A DNA stretch of 64,000 nt, taken from Gordius sp. MW1 (taxonomy: Eukaryota; Nematomorpha; Gordioida; Gordea; Gordiidae). Positions 10,960 to 23,156 of the stretch are shown piece after piece (positions within the stretch are counted from its first letter, which is position 1; every line of letters begins with the position of its first letter). Both the position numbers and the translations under genes were made by a program. The DNA lies in assembly GCA_964036665.1 (NCBI GenBank), contig OZ038526.1, forward strand, positions 24,428,001-24,492,000. The letters are read 5' to 3'. The notes beneath the pieces are model-generated. The model had not been told where the DNA came from and ran no database searches. It was given only the letters and a program-made list of their open reading frames with translations.

Positions 10960-13900
10960 TACCTACGACGGTCCCAGCAGGTGTGCCAAAATAGGAGGGT
11001 TGGCTTCAGGTCAGAAACCGGCTATAAAAACCAATTCCAAAATCATGATAGCTTAAACAGAGGTTTACGACAAAAAGTTAGGGCGTCCCACATTAACCCG
11101 CTTTGCATACCCCGCCCGTGCAATGTGAAAACTACACTAGGGTTACTGCCCAACTCACAACTAAGGCGATTAAGTAAATTAGTTGTGGAAAGAATGCGAA
11201 TAACGTGCTGGAATGTGGGAACGTTGATGGGGAAAAGCATTGAGGTCGCACAAATGCTAAAAAGAAGAAAGGTACGCATAGCCTGCCTACAAGAGACGAG
11301 GTGGAACGGAACCTAAGCTCGGGAATTAGGAGAAGGATACAAGCTATTCAGTGGGTCACCTAATCGTAGAAACGGGGTCGGTATCGTTCTAAGCGAATCG
11401 TTCAAGGAAAAGGTCGTGGATTAAGCGTTGTTCCGACAGGCTAATGTGGGTGAAGATTGCAGATCAAGGGGGCCTTCTAACCGTTATGTGCGCGTATGCT
11501 CCCCAAATTGGGTGTATGGAATCAGAGAAAGACATATTCTTCGATTCATTGGAAAAGGAAATACAAGGAATCCGACAGGAGGAAAGGCTAATTATTGGGG
11601 CCGATTTCAACGCTCACGTAGGAAAAGATCGCCTCGGTTATGAACGCTATTATGGAGGCTAAGGGCATGGTCTGAAGAACAAAGAAGGGGAAAAGCTTCT
11701 CCAAGTATCTCAAGCATTTGACATGGTGATCGTTAACACCTATTTTCAAAAACGTGAAGATAATTTTGTGACCTATAGAAGTACAAAGTATTTTAGTCAA
11801 ATTGACTATTTGCTTCTACGGCGAAAGGACTTATGGAGCATCAATGATTGCTAAGTACCGGGAGAAGAAATCGCCAGGCAATATCCCCCTTGTTATGGAT
11901 CTTGACAGAAGAGTATTTCCCGAAAGAAGAAAGGTCTATGAGCCTCGAATTCGATACGAAAGGCTAAAGGATACGTCGACAAACGAAAAATACCATCAAA
12001 AAGCCTCCTCACTCTTGGGTGCAAGGAAGTTGCAAAGGGACGTAGACGACGATTGGGAGACGCTATCTAAGGACATAAAGGAAACAGCGATTCGTGTTCT
12101 ATGACAGATCAAAGGAGGCAAAGCTATGAATAGGGAACTATGGTGGTGAGATCAATCGGTTAGGGATTTTATTGAAAGAAAGAAAAATCTATATAGACGG
12201 TGGCACAAATCAAAGAAGTCGGAGGATTATCAAGAGTATAGGGACGCAAAGAGGGCCGCAAAAAGGCCGTTGCAATAGCGAAAAATGCCGCCTACACCGA
12301 GATGGCAAACAAACTGGATCATAAAGGGGGCGATAGGCTCATGTACAAATTGGGCAAGATAAGGGAGAAGAAAAGCGGCGATGTCGGAGTTCTTAAAATA
12401 GTCAAAGACGAGAAAGGTCAAACCTTATTCAAACCGAAGGCAGTGATGGAAAGGTGAAAAGAATATTTTAAGAACCTTATGAATATTGCAAATAACAAGG
12501 ATTCTCTTCCCGAACTTGAGCCAAATATAAATATGGTCAAACTCTTTCAGGAGGATGAAGTTAGGACACAAATGAGCAAGATGCAAAAAGGAAAAGCAAA
12601 TGACCCAGATGGAATACCTATGGAAGCATTGCTCGGATGTCGTGAAGATGGAGTCACCACCATGACGAACCTTCTTAACAAGATGTTGGTAGAAGAGCGA
12701 ATTCCTAATCAATGGAGAGCAAGCACGAGTATACACTTATTTAAAGGCAAAGGATACTCTTAAGACTGTGGCAATTACAGAGGTATCAAGCTAACCTGCC
12801 ACTCCTTGAAACTTATTGAAAGGATCTTAGTGACAAGGCTGAAAAACGAGATGGAAATATCGGCTAACCAATTCGGATTTGTGTCCGAAAAATCCAAAAT
12901 CAACCCAAGCTTTGCACTAAGGCAAATGATGGATAAGTATGGTGAAATGAGGAAAGACCTACATATGGTCTTTATAGACTTGGAGAAAGCTTATGACACG
13001 GTCCCCCGCGATTTAATATGGTGGTGCCTAAGAAAACAAAATATACCTGACGCATATATACGGCTTGTGAAAAATATTTAGGAAGACTCAAACTCTTGTG
13101 TTAGGACGACAGTTGGAAACTCTAAATCTTTTCGGGTTAAAATTCAATTACATCAAGGATCTGCTTCAAGTCCTTTTTTACTCAATATAATTATGGACAC
13201 GATAACGAGAGACATTCAAAAGCCACCGCCATGATGTATGCTATATGTCAATGATATAGTACTATGCCAAGAAAAAAGGAGAAAGCATAGAAGCTGAAAA
13301 GTGGTCAAGGCGCTTAGCTAAATATGGGTTAAACGTCAACGATCGAAAAACGGTATACATGGAAGTGAACAATGCAAGCAGCCCATCGCTGGACCCTTTA
13401 TAGTACCCAAAAGTAGACAGGTTTACATACCTCGGCTCGATGCTACATCAAGAGGGAGGTTGCGCAACGGAGGTCAATGCCCGCATCCAAAAAGGATGGC
13501 TTAAATGGCGAAGTATATCCGGTGTAGAAAATGCCAATATGGTTGAAGAGCAAAGCTTACAAATCCATCGTAAGACCGGTGTTACTCTATGGAAGTGAAA
13601 CATGGGCATTAAACACCACGGAAGGAAAGCTATTATAAGCCACAGAGATGAGAATGAAACGGTGGAGCTTGGGTATACTAAGCTCGATCATTTGACGAAT
13701 AATTTTCTCATGACAAAAACGGGTATTCAACCTATGGCGGACATGATTATCGGAAATCGGCTAAGGTGGTATGGGCATAAACTAAGAAGAGACACGAATG
13801 ACGTAAATCGAAAAGTACTGGACATGGAGGTACCAGGCAAGAGAGGAAGAAAACGACCCCGTGTCACGTGGAGAGGGCAAGTCGATTAAAAGATGAAAAC

Positions 13901-14003
13901 AAAAGACATTAGTCAAGATATAGCACTCACCCGGTCAAGATGGAAGAAACTCAGCAAAACAAACCCCACGACTGTGGGACCAAATAACTGATAAAGAAGA
14001 AGC
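10960..14003 (+). mobile_element. RTE-like LINE, nearly full length but inactivated
   Basis: The domains appear in the order expected of an RTE-clade LINE, spread over several frames. The endonuclease starts near 11,190 (MRITCWNVGTLMGKS, then IACLQETRWNGT-stop; 11,444-11,662 carries CAYAPQIG, IIGADFNAHVGKDR). The reverse transcriptase spans 12,479-13,081 ([57 protein letters not shown]), with the catalytic region near 13,240 degraded. The C-terminal region is at 13,602-13,889 (ADMIIGNRLRWYGHKLRRD). The 3' end is GGACCAAATAACTGATAAAGAAGAAG. Its relatives are often annotated as craniofacial-development-protein-2-like ORFs. This family is related to but distinct from the copy at 23-26 kb. Confidence 0.85.
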
Positions 14004-14795
14004 TAACTTGTCATTCCATGAAACTCAGTGGAAGAGATTTTAGTAAGAAGGCTGGAAAACGAGGTGGAAATATCGGCTAACTAATTCGGATTTCTGCCCG
14101 GCAAATCCTCAATCGACCTAATTTTCGCAAAGCGCTTAGTTGGATATGGTAAGAAAAACGGTATATATGGAGATAGAGTTACAGGCACCTCATCTCTAGA
14201 TTAGCATCTAAATTACCCAAATGTAGACAGGTTTACATACCTCGGCTCGATGCCACCTCAAGAGGGAGATTGGGCAACAGAAGTCAATGCCCGGATCCAA
14301 AAAGAATGGCTTAAATGGCGAAGGATATCTGGTGAATGTGCGAGAAAAAAATGCCAATATGGTTGAGGAGTAAAGCTTTTAAATCCATCCTAAGATCGGT
14401 GTTACTCTATGGAAGTAAAACATGGGCATTTAACAGCGCGGAAGAAAAGATATTACAAGCCACAGAGATGAGAATGACAGGGTGGAGCTTGTAGTATTCG
14501 AAGCTCGACCATATAACGAATGATTTCCTCATGACAAAAATGGGTGTTCAACCTATTGCGGACATGATTAACTAAAATTAGCTAAGGTGTTGGGAGCATT
14601 TACTAAGAAGGGAGACGAATGATGTAAATAGAAAAGTAGACATGAAAGTATTGGGGAAGAGAGAAGTAGGAAGACCTCGTGTCACGTAAAAAGGGCAAGT
14701 CGATATCAAGACATGGACCTTACCCAGTCAAGATGGAAGAAACTCATCAAAATAGACCCCAGGATTGTAGGACCAAATAATTTATAAAGAAGAAG
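14004..14795 (+). mobile_element. 5'-truncated, internally deleted second LINE copy, head-to-tail
   Basis: Immediately after the tail of the first copy, sequence homologous to 12,791 onward restarts (CTAACTTGTCATTCCATGAAACT). It jumps at about 14,125 to sequence homologous to 13,308 and then follows the first copy to the same 3' end (GGACCAAATAATTTATAAAGAAGAAG). The internal jump removes the RT core. The two copies share a direction and have no spacer. Confidence 0.8.
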
Positions 14796-14834
14796 ATGGT
14801 ATAGTAATTTTTATGCCAAAATCGAATTTAACTG

Positions 14835-15010
14835 GGATCACTTAAAGTTCTATTTATAAAATTGCGGACTGTCTATAAACCTGCCCGGCGTGGATGAGCT
14901 ACTTGTTAAAAAAAATTAAGGGCTGGGCTCAATCATTGTGTAAAATAACAACGGGCTCGGGCTGGCCTAGCTCAACCGGCTCCGCGCCACCTTTGGCCAA
15001 GCATGATAAT
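14835..15010. repeat. GC-subterminal hAT-type remnant
   Basis: Short block with CCTGCCCGGCGTGGATGAG and CGGGCTCGGGCTGGCC motifs resembling subterminal regions of the hAT-type elements elsewhere in the window. Ends not resolved. Confidence 0.35.
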
Positions 15011-15618
15011 TATTTAAATAGTGTTTTTTATTTTTGTTTTTAATGTATAAAATGTTGATATTTATCAATTTTAATAATTATTTAATCAACAATAATTTTT
15101 CCTGGTAATTTCTATATAGAACTTGTAATTTTTAAATAAGTGAATGCCGAGAGTTCTTGCTTTTTAATAATGTAGAAGTTAATTTTTGGTATTTTAACCT
15201 TGCTTGAGTTTCCATATTTGACATAAATGGTTTTATGCAGGTAAAGGGCTACTAAGAAATTTAAACGGTGGGTCGCTTATTCAGAGTAAAAACAACCCGT
15301 TTGAGACTGATACTTTTTTAATATGATCCGATTCATCTAGTTATAACCTGAGTCATATTTAATTGTTTAGCCTTTTGCCTTGTGATTGATTATAAGCAGT
15401 GACTATCGCTAATAATATAATTGTTACTAAATATGTGAAAAGAATGACAAATTCTATGCATGAATTTCCAAGTGATTACAAACCGCCATGATAAATATAA
15501 ATTAGTAAGAGATTAGAAATTTTGAGTAAAATATTTCTAAAATGCATGTACGAGCTTAATCAAGTTAATTAGAGTAATAATTTTCCTGACAATGCAGTGG
15601 GTAACATACATAGAAGAT
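15011..15618. other. Intergenic region downstream of the opsin gene
   Basis: AT-rich. It would contain the opsin 3' UTR and polyadenylation site (minus strand). AATAAA-like hexamers are common in this base composition, so none is singled out. Confidence 0.4.
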
Positions 15619-18600
15619 TTAGGTGTTGATTCCATTGCTTAAATGTTGAATCGGCGTGATATCTTGCCTAGGTATATAAATATATTTCATTGGAATTCTA
15701 ACACATGAGCCATGAGCCGATGCACGACTACTGCTAGTTGAGAGGGGAGATAATGGCGATCTATTTTGAATACTCTCCTCCTGCCAACCCCATTTAGATA
15801 TTCTCGTGAGAAGAGCCTAAAATAAATTATTTAAATTTAAATGTGCATTTTTATTTGGATAGTATTAACTCATATAAGAACGCATATTATTTAATACTCT
15901 GTTTAAATTTTAGCGATTTTTATTAATATTAATATCCAGACCATCTAGAAACAGATTGTGTATGCTGAAAAATGTAATAAATACAAAAATAATCTTGTAT
16001 TAAGAAAAACAATTTTAATTAAGGCAACTTAGCTTAATATGAAAATTAATTTTAGTCTACCAAATTTCTTATGTGTAAAATTATATTTTGTAATTTAGAA
16101 AACATTTTAAAAAATAACTGAAATGTGGTATACCCGTTTATATTTATGATGGGATATAATATATATGAAAGGGTTGTAAATGGCTGACGTCTTCGCAAAC
16201 AATGCAGGTAGAATCGAAATTAACGGACTTATCACACATGGCCGACCCGAAATTGATATTAATGTTATACATGTGTAGGGGGTCCAGGCTATCAAAAAGC
16301 TATTTGATTTATAGAACAAGAATAAGTGATAAGTCAAACATAAATATATTATGCATATTATGATGTAAATAATACATACAACAACCTACCTACCCTAATA
16401 TAATGTATAACACCATTTTGGCCATTTGAATGCTCCACGTGTATTTTTGTTTGAAGCTCTGGCAGCCAGACTTTGACAGTAAATAGGATTGCTGGTCAAT
16501 TTTATTGCGGTTACGGCTAATTACCGTGAAGATAGTTATGTAAGTTGATATAATTATTATAACTGGGAGGCAAAAGCAGAAGGTGAATAGAGCCAGCAGA
16601 TAGGCTTTCGTATAGATATCCTAAGATGAATATAAAGATTTGACTAACTGAGCTAATGGTATTTTATAAGTACTTGTCGCTAAAGCAATCATTAGCGTGT
16701 ATATTAATGTATCACTCTTTCATTTAATTGTTCGCTATGAAAAGTAAAGAACTCTAAAGCCAAAATTTTAAAGATGGCTTTAAACTTTTAAGAATTGTGC
16801 TCAACTCAATTAAAACTCAGCTCACCTAAAACATCAATCTTAGATATGTAAAGTAAAAAATATAATTAAAATAATGCATTATATAATAAGGTTATAAGAA
16901 ATAGATATTATGAAATATTTCTTAATTATATTAAAGTAAGTTATAGGTGAAATTATTTAAATCATATAATAATAGGCATTTTTTTAATAACTAAATGTGC
17001 TAATATTTTTTCATTATATATATCTTTATATAACATATATACATATATTATATTATATAACATATATAGATATTAAATATATTTATATATGTACTAAATG
17101 TATTTATATATGTTTTAAATTGCCAATTTTAGCCATATTAGTTGAGCTGCGTTTTAATCGAGATGAGCAGGAGCGACTTTTAAATATTTTGACGCTTATG
17201 TAAATGCCACAATTAATAAAGTTATAAATAAAATAAATTTAATCATAGTTCTAATTTAAATAAGAGGAGATCTTATTAATATTCCATTTAAAACTATTTT
17301 TAAACTATTAGGAGTGTTGTGTTGTGAATGATACAAACTTTTTCCCATAACTTTATTATAAAAAAAGAGTCTGTGTAGACTATAAAAGTAACATGACTTA
17401 TAGCTACCTTTCCAACCACATCGATAGTGCAAGAAGTAAGGGCGCCTTCGAAGACATATCTGCTCCAACCATATAGAGGTAGTGTACACCATGCTAAGCA
17501 ATAGATCCACACGAATAACAATATGGATGCGACCATAGGGTATGACAATTTTTTACCTTCAACGGCATAATAAATCGCATAAACCCGATCACAAGTAATC
17601 GCCGTTATGGTATTTATTGACATCAACCCAAAAAAGCTCCCAGAAAACCCATACAAATCGCAACCTAATAAGGAAAGTTTTGATACAACAGAGGATTAAA
17701 TTTTATGTTATTAACTTTTTACATTAAGTAAATTCATTCTATTTAAATTCGTCTCTACTCTAATATTCTTAATTTTTATAGGATTAAAGAATTAACAGTT
17801 AAAATTTTGTAGCAAAATGTATCTTTAACAGATCTTTTAATTAATGTAATGTTCCTGATGTGTTTTTATATTTTATTTCTAAAAAAATTGCATAAATCTT
17901 GAGACACCTGCCTATCGATTCATACAGATGTAATAAATCGGTCCTCCCATAGACTTAAAATTACATTTTAATTAATTTATAACAAATAATGTTTATTAAA
18001 TTTATGCCTAAAATATCGCTACCTTCTTCTTTTAATTCCCAATTTAAAATAAAACAGCTATCGATTTTTATTAATATACAAAATTATGAGCATATTTGCT
18101 CAAACAACCATTCATAATTTTATTATATATGGATGCTATTTGTAACCCGTATGTATGTATATGTCTTTATTAATAAAATTTCTTAATTTGCATCGGAACT
18201 ATGGTCGTTTTGCCCCTGATCAGTTACGTATTTATCAAAGCGAGAAGCCCATATTTAACAAAATAGTTTAGAATAAACAAGAAGGTACATTATTTTTTAT
18301 TGATTTTTTACTATATGACGTAAAGTAAGACTATGCTTTAATCAATTTCTAAAGTAGAGGAAGGGCAGGTGTATTGACAAATTAAATATCATAATGGCGA
18401 TATAATGTAAAAAAACACACTCTTCAAAGTGTTTTTATTACAAAGCTAACAATAAACTTAAATAGGAAACGAATGTAAATATTTTTAATCTATTTTAATA
18501 ATTAATTGACTCCCAAATTACCTATCATTCCAAACGGCCAATTATTGTTTATACTGGCGATTATATGCATAGGACAATTCATTACCAAAATCATTAAATC

Positions 18601-19641
18601 GCTCACCACTAAATTTGTTATCAAAAGGTTTGACGGGGTGCGCAGAGACTTTGTGCTAAATAATTATAAATGTATACGATTCTCCATCTTAATAATCAAA
18701 AAAAAATTTGATTGTATCTTTTTATATTAAAAAAACACTTATTAAAACAAATTATTATCAATTTAAACAAATTGCGCATGATGTAATTTTAAAACGTTGA
18801 CCGAAAACGTTAGAGATTATTCACTAATAACATGGTATAGTTAGCTATTTAATACTATTAGACAGGACTGCCTCTTATCTATATTATAGTGTTATAAAAG
18901 CGGCTGGGTTTTGTTAGATCGACCTTTGGTTTTAGTGAACTAAACATAGACAGACCAACAGACCTAAGTTCAGGGTTTCTTTCAGGGGGAGCCCGGGGGG
19001 TATTACCCCCAGGGCAATTTTAAATTCCCCCCCGGAGAGTCTTGATTGAAGGATGTACTCAAGTTTAAAATGGATGGTTTAGCAATTAAAAAAAATTTTA
19101 CCCCCCCCCCCGAAAGTTGAAAATACCCCCCCGGAGCATTTTTTCTGAAAGAAACCCTGCTTAAGTTTGTCTGTTTTTCTTGGTCGCTTAAACAGCCCAA
19201 AGGGTTTTTGGTCAAATCTTTGGTCTGTTTTTGTTTAGTCTACTAAAACCAAAGGTCGACCATACAAAACCCAGCCGTTTTTGCAACACTACTATATTAT
19301 ATACGATAGGCGCTCTACGAAAAGGTAGTGACTTTAAGAATATTGCTCTTATGGTTTTGTTTAATTAAAACAAACGTAACATAAATAAGAAATGTAACAA
19401 AGCCCAAAAAATTAATTATATATGTTAAGGAAACGAACCTCATAAACATCCATAAGGCAGTTATATTGCCACAACTACCAACGATAAATATGAAAGATGA
19501 TAGAACACCCAAGGCACCATTAACCCAATGGGGAATCGGGTCAAAACTATCTTGCCAATATTTGTAATATTTATCTTGAATATTTGCTTTAGTAAGATTT
19601 GAATGGCATGTCCGATAGCTGTAATTATAAGGTTCAATCAT
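15619..19641 (-). CDS. Rhabdomeric-type opsin (visual/non-visual GPCR), six coding exons, 394 codons
   Basis: Seven-transmembrane light receptor that binds retinal and, by family, couples to Gq. Exons (minus strand): 19,641-19,439; 18,655-18,522; 17,664-17,408; 16,620-16,394; 16,299-16,134; 15,816-15,619. All internal borders are AG/GT and the phases join without a break. Visible residues: N-glycosylation sites NYS (6) and NLT (15); TM1 GN (58-59); TM2 NLVVSDL with Asp87; disulfide Cys114 and Cys191; Glu185 at the bovine Glu181 counterion position; DRV (138-140) instead of DRY; TM5-TM6 with CFCLPV; WTPY (279-282); LFAKTSAIYNPFIY with Schiff-base Lys310; HHKYKR (324-329) in place of HPKYR; Ser-rich tail (349-362). 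Tyr117 at the Glu113 position fits r-opsins. The ATG lies just after a plausible acceptor (CTATAG), so a 5' UTR exon probably lies upstream. The exact opsin subclass is not decided. Confidence 0.93.
18887..19291. mobile_element. hAT-type MITE in opsin intron 1
   Basis: Termini TAGTGTT...AACACTA with extended inverted homology (GGCTGGGTTTTGT / ACAAAACCCAGCC; GACCTTTGGTTTTAGT / ACTAAAACCAAAGGTC). It is flanked by a perfect 8-bp duplication CTATATTA (18,879-18,886 and 19,292-19,299). A shorter family member is at 48,222-48,384. It lies between opsin exons 1 and 2 and is itself interrupted by another MITE. Confidence 0.9.
18971..19159. mobile_element. CAGGG-type hAT MITE nested inside the intronic MITE
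   Basis: Inverted termini CAGGGTTTCTTTCAG / CTGAAAGAAACCCTG, flanked by CCTAAGTT (18,963-18,970) and CTTAAGTT (19,160-19,167), a 7/8 match of the length expected for hAT. The interior has several poly-C/poly-G runs and no ORF worth reporting. Confidence 0.85.
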
Positions 19642-19647
19642 TTGGGC

Positions 19648-22600
19648 CTATAGAAATGTTAAAAATAAAATTTATATATTAAATATGTTAAATAATAGTT
19701 TCATTCTAAATCTTTTAAATCAAATGATTAACTCTTTAGTGCTATCTTGAATGAATGGTGAAAAAATAAGTTTAATCAACGTACTTGTAGAATTAGACTC
19801 TGATAAATGGGTGAATGTACTGAATTTAGGATTATCATTGTTGATTCCAAATTTTAAACTCTTTCGCAAATTTTGTTGGACGTTTAAAGATGTACGTATA
19901 TGAAGTGGAAATAAAAATAAGATATTCTAAACGTACAATAGACCTATCATAAATAATTAAAGCATTGCTTTTTGTTACGATATTTATGTGTTGCCAGGGA
20001 CATCCTACGCAAATCCAAAAAATAATTCTCGACAAGATTTTAGTTTATAATATTAGAGAAAGATAAAAGGTCCATTAATAATTGATAGTCTCTCATAATA
20101 ACATAAGATTACCTCAATGTTTTGGCAAAAACATTGGGTGGACCATTAGTTTATGAAGCCAGGTTTTAGGGCGGTGTTAAATCATCATTAATAATCATTA
20201 TTGTCCCTGTACTTATAAATTATAAATAATAACTTTTGCTTTAAACATGAATGGTTTAAACAATTGCCAACCCTCTAATAGCTTTCGAGCTCTTACCTAG
20301 GGTTAACACCCATAAATTATTAAATAAATTAATATGATGTTGTTTTACTCCCATGCTGCTAATTCATTAATTATTGAATAAGTTTCGCTAAAAATTTTTA
20401 TAAAAATTTTGCGATAAGAGAAATGTTTTATTAATAAACACAAAAAATGATCAATCCGTTTAATATAATTAAAAGATGTTTAAACTAAACTGAAAAGGTG
20501 TATTTAATTTTTAAAACAACAAGTTATTTTCCCTAACTATCGTTACAACCTCATTTGGCCTAATCTTATTTTAAATAAAAATGTTATTAAAACACACTTT
20601 AAATTCTTATAAAAAATATATTTTGGAGGCAACGAGCACCTTGTCGAATGATAAATTACAAATGTATCCTCACTCGAAAAGATAAAAGAATATCTTTAGC
20701 TTTAATAAAATTAACAATTTTAATAAAACATGCTTAATATTCATATTTGATTAAAATTTTTAAACAGAATACTCTGTACAATTTATTAGAAACTTATTTC
20801 TTATTTAAAGATCTACAAATGGATTGTTAAATAATGTGTAAACGCGATAAAACAATAAGAATATGAGGGCCATTTAATATTGGAATGAATAAACTATCCA
20901 ACGCCGCTACAATCAAATAAAGTAGAAATATTAGGTAGAATTAATAATAATTGAAACCTAGTTCATTATTTAACATGTAGAAATTATCTCTGAATGAAAT
21001 TACTGATCCATATTTAATAGGTAAAAAATCATCGCATAATAATTAATGTTTATGAATGAAAATTAATAAATTGTCATTTAAGTTCAGACTTTAGTGCAAA
21101 ACTCTATGACTTTTTAAACGTTACAAGATACTATTATTTCAGCACACTACTATTATGTATGTGTTACCTAAATTTAAGTTTTACACTTTAATTAATATAA
21201 AAGATAATCTCAAATTTCTTTTAATTAATTAATTGTTGTTTTCTTGAAATGAATTAAATTTTAACTATTCAACATCATTCTTAGATGTCAATATATGGTA
21301 CTTTAATTAGGGTTTTAATGAAATTCATAAAGTTTCTTGTCTGTATGTCTAAGTTTCACTTAAAAATCTTTACCTTGAAGTTGAACATAGTGGTGAAAAT
21401 ATTTAAAGCTTCAAAAATATGATATATGAGTTAATTTATTTCTTTAAAAGCATTCAGAAAATCAATTGCAATAATTTAAATAGCTGCCAAAATAATGCAT
21501 AAAGCCTTAGTTTTAAACAACGGCTTATTTAACCCATGCTGTCTAAGGATTAAATTCCATTTTTTTATTATTATTATATGTATATTTTTTCCGATAAATT
21601 GTCAATAAGTAACCTTAGATTCTATTGTAATATTTGTTATAAGAATATCTTAAAATTTGAACAAGCACAACAGTTAAATTAGGATTTTTAAACTAAAGTG
21701 AATTTTGTTTTCTAGCGTAGTGCTGAAATTATTTAGCATTGGTCTGATCCAGAGCACTTAAATTGTCGACCTTACATAGGGGTTTGATGTTTTTAATTGG
21801 ACCAATTTAATAAACGTACGTTTAAGATTATAAATAATTTCTTTTTTATAACGACCGGTTAAAGAAAATTATAGAAATCTCAAATACCTTTACTATTATG
21901 CAAATAGCAACGATTATTAGAAATACCATATTTAACTCTAAGGCGACCAAATTTATGAGGTTCTTTTTTCTTTCCCCTTGTTTTATACACTTTGATTTTA
22001 TATTCTTTTCCTGCTATAATTAATCTATATTTTACACTCTTTTTAAAATGAGTTTTACTTTGCTATTTATAAGACATGTTTATATTGAGGGCAAATTAAT
22101 TGTCTAGACGTAAAAGTGGAAGCGCTTAAAATGAGTTATTTTTTAGTTCAAAAAAGGTCACAATTAAAATTGTACGATTCATAATATTTCTATTTTAGGC
22201 AACATTTTTCATAAGAACTTTTGACTTTATTTACTTTTTATGGCTGTCACCTGTGCGGTCCCTTTTAAAGTATTTTATTCATTTTTCTATATACACATTT
22301 CTTTATTATTTGTAATCTACACTATGGGTTTCCTTTTCTAAATCAAAGAGTCTTACCCTTATTTTAATTCTTATGTCGTTATTCTCACTACATGGGCATA
22401 GCCAGAAAGAGTCTAGGGGTACCCTAACCATTAAATCCCGAAATTTTTACAATCTACTTTTAAAATTCTGTTTTCGCACCTTCCTTAATCGTTACCAAAC
22501 TTTTTCTCTCATTCCATTCAATTAGCGTTTAACTTATCCCTAACACATCTTTTAGCACTTCCGAGCTATGCTATATACAATATTTTAAGTGAACGGATAT

Positions 22601-23156
22601 TAAAATATCATCGATTTTGCTAAGAGCCAATCTCCATCAAATGACATAAAATTATAAGAGATGAACATTATAATGAATATAGTTTCTATATTTTAAACAT
22701 ATAATTTTTATCTATATTGGCGAAAACATTGTTTTTAAGTTTTGCTGCATTAGTCATTTAACAAATATTTATTTAAGAATGTATTGATAATGTGAATAAA
22801 GAATACAAAATTTTATCTGAATTTGTCATTTATATATAAAGAACACATATTATGGTAAAAATCTAAAAAAAATAAGCAAAGAAACTTGAAGCACTGAGAC
22901 TAGTGTTAATTAAAGCCGATTTGAGCGTTGCTTTGGACATGCGTTATGAATTTTTAGAATAAATATAAGGATTGCATTTATTGATGAGCATTTAGAAATG
23001 TTTAAACTATTTTTACTTATTAATTCATTTTTAAACGATTCTACAAAATAATTCTATTAAGTTCTAATTAGATTAGGCTGCTATAACTCTTTAATGAAAA
23101 ATTGAAAACCATTAATTGTCACAAGCGTCTATTTTATTAAAAAATTTTATTTTTAT
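19648..23156. other. AT-rich intergenic region upstream of the opsin
   Basis: No coding exon could be supported on either strand. The opsin promoter and 5' UTR exon should lie here or within 19.7-20.5 kb but cannot be pinpointed. A short CATGGGCATAGCCAG fragment near 22,395 looks like one end of the MITE family at 48,019 and 53,717. Confidence 0.5.

Noticed and set aside
16107-16133. Opsin ending VYHISVIF-stop directly after HHKYKR
   Set aside because: A GT donor follows CGG, and a phase-matched exon at 15,816-15,619 encodes a typical Ser-rich opsin tail.
17256-17407. Continuation of the opsin TM3-4 exon to a peptide ending LWEKVCIIHN...
   Set aside because: It is intron read-through: a good donor at AAG/GTAGCT and the TM5 exon at 16,620-16,394 give a proper helix 5 with its conserved Pro.
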